This document shows, piece by piece, positions 1-4,681 of a stretch of 5,126 nucleotides of DNA (the stretch's first letter is position 1; every line of letters begins with the position of its first letter). The stretch is taken from contig JASLBD010000418.1 of NCBI GenBank assembly GCA_030146745.1, positions 1 to 5,126 of the forward strand. Direction: 5' to 3'. The position numbers and the translations under genes were made by a program. The notes beneath the pieces are model-generated. The model searched no databases, was not told where the DNA came from, and worked only from the letters and a program-made list of their open reading frames with translations. This DNA is from Allosphingosinicella sp. Lineage in GTDB: Bacteria; Pseudomonadota; Alphaproteobacteria; Sphingomonadales; Sphingomonadaceae.

Positions 1-902
1 AGCTGATCCGATCCGAGAGGGGCTTCGCCGCCCAGGTGACGGAGGCCGGGGACGAGCTTTACGTCTTCATGCTCGAAGATGCGAGGACCGGCCAGATCCG
101 CGGCACCTGCCAGATCTTCGGAATGGTCGGAGTCGACACGCCTTTCTACTCCTACCGGATCAGCACCCTCACCCAGACCTCGAAGGCGCTCGGCCAGACC
201 TTCCGCAACGAGATGGTGACCCTGACCACCGACCTCGAAGGCTCGTCAGAGGTGGGTGGACTCTTCCTCCATCCCGGCGAGCGCGCCGGCGGGCTCGGGA
301 TGCTGCTCGCGCGCAGCCGCTACCTCTTCATCAAGCTCCACCGCGAACGCTTCGCCAGGCGCATCATCGCCGAGCTTCGCGGGGTCATCGACGAGAAAGG
401 CGGCTCGCCCTTCTGGGACGCGATCGCCGGCCGCTTCTTCGGGATGACCTTCCAGGAAGCGGACGAGTTCAACGGCGCCCACGGCACCCAGTTCATCGCC
501 GACCTGATGCCCAAGACTCCCATCTACACCGCCATGCTTCCGGAAAGCGCCCGGGCGGTGATGGGCGTCCCCCACCCCTCGGGGCGGGCGGCGATGAAGA
601 TGCTCGAGCGCGAAGGCTTCCATTTCGACTGCTATATCGACATTTTCGACGGCGGCCCGACCATGACCGCCGCCCTCGACCAGGTCCGGACGATCCGCGA
701 ATCGCGCGAGCTGGTGGTGGAGGCGGTGGCCGAGACGGTGGAGGGGCCCAGCATGATGCTTGCGCACGGCCGGCTCGAGGGGTTCGCCGCCTGTTGCGGC
801 GACGTCCGGATCTCGCCGGAGGAGAGTGCCACGATCACCCGGGAGACCGCCCTCCTGCTTGGAGCCGGGCCGGGCGACACCCTGCTCGCCATGGGCCGGT
901 AG
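1..902 (+). CDS. astA: Arginine N-succinyltransferase, 3' part (start lies upstream of the window)
   Basis: AstA transfers succinyl from succinyl-CoA to the alpha-amino group of L-arginine. This is the first step of the cytoplasmic AST pathway, which degrades arginine to glutamate and ammonia. The frame is open from the left edge (first whole codon at 3), giving 299 visible residues. Against the roughly 340-residue family, about 45 N-terminal residues should lie outside. A GTG at 36 is only an internal valine. Segments I recognise as AstA-specific, in order, are GVIDEKGGSPFW, RFFGMTF, FIADLMPKTPIYT, HPSGRAAMKMLEREGF and YIDIFDGGPTM. They align with the E. coli protein from memory. The TAG stop at 900-902 abuts the astB ATG, so the two genes are cotranscribed and probably translationally coupled. 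The 3' end is intact. Regulation cannot be judged because the promoter is outside the window. Family identity is very secure. Confidence 0.97.
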   Translation, partial: LIRSERGFAAQVTEAGDELYVFMLEDARTGQIRGTCQIFGMVGVDTPFYSYRISTLTQTSKALGQTFRNEMVTLTTDLEGSSEVGGLFLHPGERAGGLGMLLARSRYLFIKLHRERFARRIIAELRGVIDEKGGSPFWDAIAGRFFGMTFQEADEFNGAHGTQFIADLMPKTPIYTAMLPESARAVMGVPHPSGRAAMKMLEREGFHFDCYIDIFDGGPTMTAALDQVRTIRESRELVVEAVAETVEGPSMMLAHGRLEGFAACCGDVRISPEESATITRETALLLGAGPGDTLLAMGR

Positions 903-2156
903 ATGCCGCTCGCCGAGATCAATTTCGACGGAATCATCGGCCCGAGCCATAATTATTCGGGCCTGAGCCTCGGCAATATCGCCTCGGCCACCAACAAGGG
1001 CCTGGTCTCGCACCCGCGCGCCGCGGCGCTTCAGGGCCTCGAGAAGATGCGGCACAATCTGAGCCTCGGCCTGCCCCAGGGCCTGCTCCTCCCCCACCGC
1101 CGGCCCGACCGGGCCTGGCTGGCCGAGCTCGGCACCCGGATCGAGGACGTGCCGGCCTCGCTGCGTCCCGCCGCTTTCTCGGCCTCGGCGATGTGGGCGG
1201 CGAACGCCGCCACCGTCTCTCCGGCCCCGGACACGGCCGACGGCCGCTGCCACCTCACCGTAGCCAATCTCAGGACCATGGCCCATCGAAGCCACGAATG
1301 GCCCGAAACCCTCGCCCAGCTCCGGCTCGCCTTCGCCGACGAGGCGCGCTTCGCGGTCCACCCTCCGGTGCCCGCCACGTTCGGCGACGAAGGCGCGGCC
1401 AACCACATGCGCCTGTGCGCGGGCCATGGCGAGCCGGGGGTGGAGGTCTTCGTCTACGGGATCCGCGGCGGCCCCTTCCCGGTCCGCCAGCATGACGAGG
1501 CGAGCCGGGCGATCGCCCGCCTCCACGGCCTCGACCCGGAGCGCACCCTGTTCGTCGCCCAGTCGGAGGAGGCGATCGCCGCCGGCGCCTTCCACAACGA
1601 CGTCGTCGCCGTCGCCAACGAAAACGTCCTCTTCGCCCATGAGCAGGCCTTCGAGGCGAGGCCGGGCTTCTACGCGGAGCTGAAGCGGCTTCTGCCCGGT
1701 CTCGAGATCGTCGAGGTCCCGGCGAGCGCGGTCACTCTCGAGGACGCGATCCGGAGCTATCTGTTCAACGCCCAGTTGGTCACCCTGCCGGCCGGCGGAA
1801 TGGCGCTGATCCTGCCCGAGGAAGCGCGCGAAACTCCCAGCGTCTGGACCTGGCTTCAGGCCATGGTCGCCGGCAACGGCCCGATCCGCGAGCTCGCCGT
1901 CGTCGACGTCCGCCAGTCCATGGCCAATGGCGGCGGGCCGGCCTGCCTGAGGCTGAGGGTGGTCGCCGAGCCGGAGGCGGTCGATCCGCGGTTCATGGTC
2001 GACGAGACGAAGCTGGACCGCCTCGCCGCCGTGGTCGACGCCGAATGGCCGGAGCGGATCGAGCCCGATGACCTGCTCGACCCGGCGATGTGGGCGCAGA
2101 TGGAGGGCGCGAGGGCGGCGCTGCTCGGTGTGTTGGGGCTGGAGGAGCTGATCTAG
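903..2156 (+). CDS. astB: N-succinylarginine dihydrolase
   Basis: AstB hydrolyses N2-succinylarginine to N2-succinylornithine, two ammonia and CO2, the second step of the AST pathway. It belongs to the amidinotransferase/dihydrolase (pentein) superfamily. The protein has 417 residues, somewhat shorter than the 447 of E. coli. The N-terminus [18 protein letters not shown] is typical of the family, which supports the ATG at 903 directly after the astA stop. The catalytic triad is in place: Glu163 in GDEGAANH, His231 in FHNDVVAV and Cys348 in [14 protein letters not shown]. These correspond to Glu174, His248 and Cys365 of E. coli AstB as I recall them, with constant offsets of 11, 17 and 17. No strong Shine-Dalgarno lies before the ATG (the upstream bases are GGGCCGGTAG), so coupling to astA translation is likely. 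No ast gene follows: the next gene is convergent, so astB ends this operon on the visible side. Confidence 0.98.
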   Translation: MPLAEINFDGIIGPSHNYSGLSLGNIASATNKGLVSHPRAAALQGLEKMRHNLSLGLPQGLLLPHRRPDRAWLAELGTRIEDVPASLRPAAFSASAMWAANAATVSPAPDTADGRCHLTVANLRTMAHRSHEWPETLAQLRLAFADEARFAVHPPVPATFGDEGAANHMRLCAGHGEPGVEVFVYGIRGGPFPVRQHDEASRAIARLHGLDPERTLFVAQSEEAIAAGAFHNDVVAVANENVLFAHEQAFEARPGFYAELKRLLPGLEIVEVPASAVTLEDAIRSYLFNAQLVTLPAGGMALILPEEARETPSVWTWLQAMVAGNGPIRELAVVDVRQSMANGGGPACLRLRVVAEPEAVDPRFMVDETKLDRLAAVVDAEWPERIEPDDLLDPAMWAQMEGARAALLGVLGLEELI

Positions 2157-2244
2157 CCGTCATGCCAGCGAAGGCTGGCATCCATGTCAACTCCGGGACC
2201 GTTCTCCGACTCCGCATGGACCCCAGCATTCGCTGGGGTGACGG
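2157..2244. repeat. Two-hairpin dispersed palindromic repeat at the astB/pgl convergent junction
   Basis: Two 30-base arms, 2157-2186 and 2215-2244, are inverted copies matching at 25 of 30 positions, separated by 28 bases. Each arm also folds on itself: TGCCAGC-GAAG-GCTGGCA (7-bp stem) on the left and ACCCCAGC-ATTC-GCTGGGGT (8-bp stem) on the right. The outer ends (CCGTCA and TGACGG) and inner ends (TCCATG and CATGGA) match the dispersed repeat type seen throughout sphingomonad genomes; that family assignment is from memory. It begins at the base after the astB stop. It may act as a bidirectional transcription terminator or mRNA 3'-end stabiliser for the two converging genes, but neither hairpin is followed by a good T-tract. 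Confidence 0.85.
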
Positions 2245-2289
2245 ATAAACATCATCTCGGGGCCCCCTCCTCGTTCTTCGCCCGCCGGG

Positions 2290-2314
2290 GCCTCAGCCTT
2301 CGCCGGGGCGACGA
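2290..2314. repeat. Decayed half-copy of the dispersed palindromic repeat
   Basis: This segment resembles the right arm of the preceding repeat over about 25 bases, sharing the pattern CAGC-NTTCGC-NGGGG-NGACG. Its hairpin is imperfect: CCTCAGC-CTTC-GCCGGGG, with one G.T wobble and one mismatch. It ends four bases before the pgl stop codon. It is either an eroded older insertion or a divergent relative. Confidence 0.5.
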
Positions 2315-2317
2315 GCA

Positions 2318-3034
2318 TTACCCCTCCGCGCTCCAGAAGATGTCGATCGGGGACTCGATTCCGGCGAGGACCCGGCCGATCGGGGCGGAGGAGAGCGGGC
2401 CTTCCTTGATCGCCTGCTCGAGCGTCGCCCGCTTCTGCGCCCCGGCGATGACGACCATGATCGCGCGGGCCGAGGTCAGTGCCGGCGCGGTCAGGGTGAC
2501 CCGTTCGACGGGGGCGGTCTCGGGCATCGGATCCGGCTTCACCCCAACGGCCCGGCGCTCGCGCGGGCCGGCGACGGCGCGCTCGAGATCGGGGCCGGGG
2601 AAGATGCTCGCGGTGTGGCCGTCGGCGCCCATTCCGAGGCAGGCGAGGTCAAGCGGCCAGCCGAGCAGAGACAGCCGGGCATCGGCGAGCCGGCCCGCCT
2701 CCTGGCGGTCGCCGAGCGCCGCCTCGTCGACCAGCGAAACCAGGTCGGCGCCCCTCGCGGCGAAATGGCCTTCGAGCTTGCGGTAGTTGCTGAGCGGGTC
2801 GCCGAGCGGCACCAGCCGGTCGTCGGTCGGCATGATCGTCACCTTCGACCAGTCGATCGCCTTCGACTTCGCCAGCTGGGCGAAGATGAGATCGGACGTC
2901 GAGCCGCCGGGCAAGGCGATCCGGGCGCCCTTGTGCGCCTCGACCGCGCTTTCGATGACGAAGCCGATATCCCCCGCGGCCTGAGCGGCCATCTCCTTGG
3001 CGGAGTCGAACTCCCACCATTCGATCTCGTCCAT
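2318..3034 (-). CDS. pgl: 6-phosphogluconolactonase
   Basis: Pgl hydrolyses 6-phosphoglucono-1,5-lactone to 6-phosphogluconate, between Zwf and Edd or Gnd, in the cytoplasm. The 238 residues fit the DevB/SOL-type family (about 230-250), not the beta-propeller type. Diagnostic motifs in order are LPGGST at 41-46 (phosphate loop), PTDDRLVP...DPLSN at 69-83, and LGMGADGHTASIFPG at 133-147 with the presumed catalytic His140. GAQKR follows at 198-202. The ATG at 3034 is preferred because residues 5-30 (EWWEFD...) match the start of sphingomonad Pgl as I recall it. Upstream the minus strand carries a purine-rich GAGAGAGAC and no textbook Shine-Dalgarno. No zwf, edd or glk is adjacent, although pgl often sits with them in sphingomonads. 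It is divergent from the DUF3008 gene and shares 93 bp with it, including a possible stress promoter. Confidence 0.95.
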   Translation of the reverse strand: MDEIEWWEFDSAKEMAAQAAGDIGFVIESAVEAHKGARIALPGGSTSDLIFAQLAKSKAIDWSKVTIMPTDDRLVPLGDPLSNYRKLEGHFAARGADLVSLVDEAALGDRQEAGRLADARLSLLGWPLDLACLGMGADGHTASIFPGPDLERAVAGPRERRAVGVKPDPMPETAPVERVTLTAPALTSARAIMVVIAGAQKRATLEQAIKEGPLSSAPIGRVLAGIESPIDIFWSAEG

Positions 3035-3071
3035 TCTCTCGTGTCTCTCTCGTTGCGGCGTTGAGCGGCAA

Positions 3072-3097
3072 GGAACCCCCGCCGAGCGAAAGCCGTT
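3072..3097 (+). promoter_or_regulatory. EcfG-type general-stress promoter for the DUF3008 gene
   Basis: A -35 element GGAAC (3072-3076) is separated by 17 bases from a -10 element CGTT (3094-3097). This exactly matches the published alphaproteobacterial EcfG consensus, GGAAC-N16/17-CGTT. Transcription would start near 3104, leaving a short leader of about 24 bases that holds the ribosome binding site at 3115-3120. Position, orientation and spacing all fit the 61-residue gene at 3128. Confidence 0.75.
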
Positions 3098-3099
3098 CC
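3074..3099 (-). promoter_or_regulatory. Possible EcfG-like promoter toward pgl, overlapping the plus-strand one
   Basis: Read on the minus strand, GGAAC (complement of 3095-3099) is followed after 17 bases by GGTT (complement of 3074-3077). This is one base off the EcfG consensus, at the less conserved first -10 position. A start near 3066 would give a leader of about 31 bases to the pgl ATG at 3034. The overlap arises because GGAAC and GTTCC form an inverted repeat around the spacer. No other convincing pgl promoter was seen in the 93-bp gap. Confidence 0.4.
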
Positions 3100-3114
3100 A
3101 GCCGCGACCGCCTT

Positions 3115-3120
3115 AGGGAG
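3115..3120 (+). promoter_or_regulatory. Ribosome binding site of the DUF3008 gene
   Basis: AGGGAG lies seven bases before the ATG at 3128 and fixes that start for a very short gene. Confidence 0.8.
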
Positions 3121-3127
3121 ACAAACC

Positions 3128-3313
3128 ATGCCTGCCAAATCGAAAGCGCAGCAGAAAGCCGCCGGCGCCGCTTTGTCCGCCAAGCGCGGCGACACGCCCA
3201 AGAGCAAGCTCCAGGGCGCCTCGAAGCAGATGGCCTCGTCGATGAGCGAGAAGCAGCTCGAGGAGCTCGCCTCGACCAAGCGCAAGGGCAAGCCCGAGCG
3301 GGCAAACGACTGA
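3128..3313 (+). CDS. Small DUF3008 family protein
   Basis: This gene encodes a 61-residue, lysine- and alanine-rich protein with no signal peptide, membrane segment or cysteine. I recognise the DUF3008 pattern: N-terminal MPAKSKAQQKAAGAAL, a central SKLQGASKQM, and a C-terminal MSEKQLEELASTKRKGKPE. The length is usual for the family. Its molecular function is unknown. The high charge and low hydrophobicity suggest a soluble, partly disordered protein, and the MSEKQLEELA segment could form a short helix. A good Shine-Dalgarno and a consensus EcfG promoter lie directly upstream, so general-stress induction is the best functional clue (inference). The gene appears to be a single transcription unit: the next plus-strand gene begins 127 bases downstream with its own leader. 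Confidence 0.92.
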   Translation: MPAKSKAQQKAAGAALSAKRGDTPKSKLQGASKQMASSMSEKQLEELASTKRKGKPERAND

Positions 3314-3325
3314 AACAGCGCTGTT
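3314..3325. repeat. Perfect 12-bp palindrome directly after the DUF3008 stop
   Basis: AACAGCGCTGTT is a perfect palindrome starting at the base after the TGA. As RNA it could form only about four pairs around a GCGC loop, and no T-tract follows, so it is a weak terminator candidate at best. It could equally be a dyad site for a protein, or chance. Confidence 0.3.
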
Positions 3326-3359
3326 CCCACGCCAAATCCGGGGAGCAACAAGCGGATAG

Positions 3360-3382
3360 TTACCAACGTCTTAGCCTTACCC
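3360..3382 (+). promoter_or_regulatory. Possible CtrA-like binding site upstream of the PilZ gene
   Basis: TTAC (3360-3363), seven bases, then TTAGC (3371-3375) matches 7 of 9 bases of the CtrA consensus TTAA-N7-TTAAC. A third half-site-like TTACCC follows at 3377-3382. The segment is AT-richer than its surroundings and lies about 60-80 bases before the PilZ start, a plausible promoter position. CtrA commonly governs motility and c-di-GMP genes in alphaproteobacteria. The match is degenerate, so this is tentative. Confidence 0.25.
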
Positions 3383-3430
3383 GTTCATCGTCCGGCAGCA
3401 GCCGGGGCCGCATCAGGGCGGCCTAACAGC

Positions 3431-3435
3431 GGAGG
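3431..3435 (+). promoter_or_regulatory. Ribosome binding site of the PilZ gene
   Basis: GGAGG lies five bases before the ATG at 3441. It is a strong Shine-Dalgarno that settles the start. Confidence 0.75.
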
Positions 3436-3440
3436 CGAGG

Positions 3441-4079
3441 ATGGACGCGTTGGTGGAGGTGCCGGAGCCGGGTGACGAGCGGGCGGATGAAGCGCGCCCC
3501 CAGGCCCCGATCTGGGCCGAGCCGCGGCATTTGTTCTTCTTCCGGCTCGGGACCCTGCTCGGCGAGGACGAGCAGCGGCCGGTCGAGATACTGGCCCTCG
3601 CCGAAAGCGGGGCCATCGTCCGGATCGGCGAGAGCCTTCAGGAAGGGGCCCGCCTGGTCATCGAGCTCAACTCCCACCACCGCTTCCCGGTGCGGGTCGA
3701 ATGGTCTTCCGACACTCTGGCCGGCCTCGAGTTCGAGGATCGCGGCCTGGTGCGCGAAACCCTGGCGGCGCGCGACCGCGGCCACCCTTATCGGGCGCCG
3801 CGGCTGGAGCTTGCGGCGGAAGTCGTGCTGCGCATGGGCGAAACCTGCGTCACAGCGCAGGCCAGGGACGTTTCGGAAGGCGGGATCAAGGTCGAGCTGG
3901 CCGAGCCCGAACATGTCGGGCGCGAGGCGAGCGTGATCGTTCCGGGAATGCCGCCGGTGGCCGGCCGGATCCTGTGGTGCCGCAACGGCCGGGCCGGAAT
4001 CTCGTTCGAGCGGCCCCTGCCCTTCCGAACCCTGATCGACTGCCTCACCCGGAAGCCGAAGGCGCAGCCGGAGACCTAG
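3441..4079 (+). CDS. PilZ domain protein (probable tandem PilZ)
   Basis: This is a 212-residue soluble protein with no signal peptide or membrane segment. The C-terminal part, about 115-205, is a PilZ domain: YRAPR at 117-121, DVSEGG at 143-148 (the D/NxSxxG motif), then ILWCRNGRAGISFE at 177-190, the usual closing 'W...G..F' strands. Residues about 30-100 look like a second, degenerate PilZ fold (LAESGAIV, FPVRVEWSSDTLAGLEFE) without an arginine motif. PilZ domains bind c-di-GMP and relay it to motility, exopolysaccharide or cell-cycle targets. In the classical RxxxR motif the first arginine here is Tyr117, while Arg118 and Arg121 remain, so nucleotide binding is uncertain. The ATG follows a strong GGAGG. 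The gene stands alone between its leader and a convergent junction, so its output partner is not evident. Confidence 0.88.
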   Translation: MDALVEVPEPGDERADEARPQAPIWAEPRHLFFFRLGTLLGEDEQRPVEILALAESGAIVRIGESLQEGARLVIELNSHHRFPVRVEWSSDTLAGLEFEDRGLVRETLAARDRGHPYRAPRLELAAEVVLRMGETCVTAQARDVSEGGIKVELAEPEHVGREASVIVPGMPPVAGRILWCRNGRAGISFERPLPFRTLIDCLTRKPKAQPET

Positions 4080-4088
4080 GCTCCTTTC

Positions 4089-4124
4089 GCTCGCTTCCAC
4101 TTGGCGGCGAAGCGGGCTCTCCTT
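4089..4124 (+). terminator. Possible terminator of the PilZ gene
   Basis: GCTCGCTTC (4089-4097) pairs with GAAGCGGGC (4109-4117) through nine pairs including one G.T wobble, around an 11-base loop. The pyrimidine run TCTCCTT follows. The stem begins nine bases after the PilZ stop. The tail is a poor T-tract, so intrinsic termination would be inefficient. Confidence 0.35.
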
Positions 4125-4126
4125 CC

Positions 4127-4221
4127 CGACATTCCGGCGAAGGCCGGAATCCATGAACACCCGCCGAACTCGAACCCGACCGGCGGTGTTCATGGATCCC
4201 GGATCAAGTCCGGGATGACGG
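4127..4221. repeat. Composite dispersed palindromic repeat at the PilZ/Nudix convergent junction
   Basis: The left hairpin is ATTCCGGC-GAAG-GCCGGAAT (4131-4150, 8-bp stem). The right hairpin is ATCCCGGA-TCAAG-TCCGGGAT (4196-4216, 8-bp stem). Between them, 4150-4166 and 4181-4196 form an outer inverted repeat (TCCATGAACACC, one extra C, then GCCG) around a 14-base centre, so the whole unit can fold as a three-armed structure. The flanks CATGGAT and GATGACGG are those of the alphaproteobacterial repeat family (recalled). The right half runs into the Nudix gene and supplies its stop codon and last ten codons. Confidence 0.85.
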
Positions 4222-4681
4222 GTACAGCTCCGGTCCATTTTTCGACGATGCGCGCGGTCCACGGGCTGATGTCGTCCGGCAGCCGCCCGGGATCGAACTC
4301 GCGCACCGCCTCGATCTCCAGGCTTCGCCGGGGCCGGTAGACGACGTCGCGGACCAGGAAGAAAGCGGAGCGGTCGCCGGCATGGGCGGAATCGGGCCGG
4401 CCGTCCTCGAGCCGCTCGATCCGGCCATGCGCGACGAGACCGATCTCCTCCCTGAGCTCGCGCAGGATCGCGGCCTCCGGCGTCTCCTTCCGCCCGCGGC
4501 CGCCGCCGGGCAGGCGCCAGCCGGGAGCGTAGGTGAGGAGGACCAGCACCACCTTGCCCCGCTCCGTCAGCGGCAGGGCATGGACTCCGGGACGGGGCGG
4601 CCCGGTCACCTTCCACAACGCGCGGCGCAGACCGTGGAGGAAGGTGAAGACGATCCGGATCAGGCGGCGCGGCCGGCTCAT
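4190..4681 (-). CDS. Nudix hydrolase
   Basis: Nudix enzymes hydrolyse nucleoside diphosphates linked to another moiety, using a divalent metal. The substrate here cannot be read from sequence. The 163-residue protein holds a complete Nudix box GX5EX7REUXEEXGU at 60-82: Gly60, Glu66, Arg74-Glu75, Glu78-Glu79 and Gly81, preceded by WRLPGG. A basic N-terminus (about 1-30, RRLIRIVFTFLHGLRR) may form an amphipathic helix. The last ten residues, PVIPDLIRDP, and the TGA are encoded by the right hairpin of a dispersed repeat, so the native C-terminus was probably different. The ATG overlaps the upstream gene's stop as ATGA (4678-4681), and there is no strong Shine-Dalgarno, only GAGCGG just before it, suggesting translational coupling. 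The catalytic core is intact and the gene is likely functional. Confidence 0.92.
   Translation of the reverse strand: MSRPRRLIRIVFTFLHGLRRALWKVTGPPRPGVHALPLTERGKVVLVLLTYAPGWRLPGGGRGRKETPEAAILRELREEIGLVAHGRIERLEDGRPDSAHAGDRSAFFLVRDVVYRPRRSLEIEAVREFDPGRLPDDISPWTARIVEKWTGAVPVIPDLIRDP

Noticed and set aside
246..1640. Long minus-strand open frame (464 codons) opposite astA and astB
   Set aside because: It is antisense to two well-identified enzymes. Its composition is that of a GC-rich shadow frame (Gly, Arg, Glu and Ala runs) with no recognisable domain.
2259..2266. GGGGCCCC palindrome between the astB repeat and pgl
   Set aside because: It is short and expected at this GC content, with no further symmetry around it.
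2649..3366. Minus-strand frames of 228 and 175 codons overlapping pgl and the DUF3008 gene
   Set aside because: They are arginine- and serine-rich shadow frames that cross the divergent promoter region and oppose a gene with a good ribosome binding site.
3392..3423. Small GC hairpins (CCGGC-AGCA-GCCGG and GGCCG...CGGCC) in the PilZ leader
   Set aside because: Stems of five bases in GC-rich DNA are expected by chance. There is no T-tract, and no riboswitch-like conserved core was recognised.
2157..4221. Repeats considered as CRISPR units or insertion-sequence ends
   Set aside because: There is no regular spacing or spacers, no transposase gene and no target-site duplication. The arms fold as self-complementary hairpins typical of dispersed palindromic elements.
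3423..4616. Long minus-strand open frame (397 codons) across the PilZ and Nudix genes
   Set aside because: It runs antisense to PilZ and out of frame with the Nudix gene, passes through the repeat, and shows no domain. It is explained by high GC.
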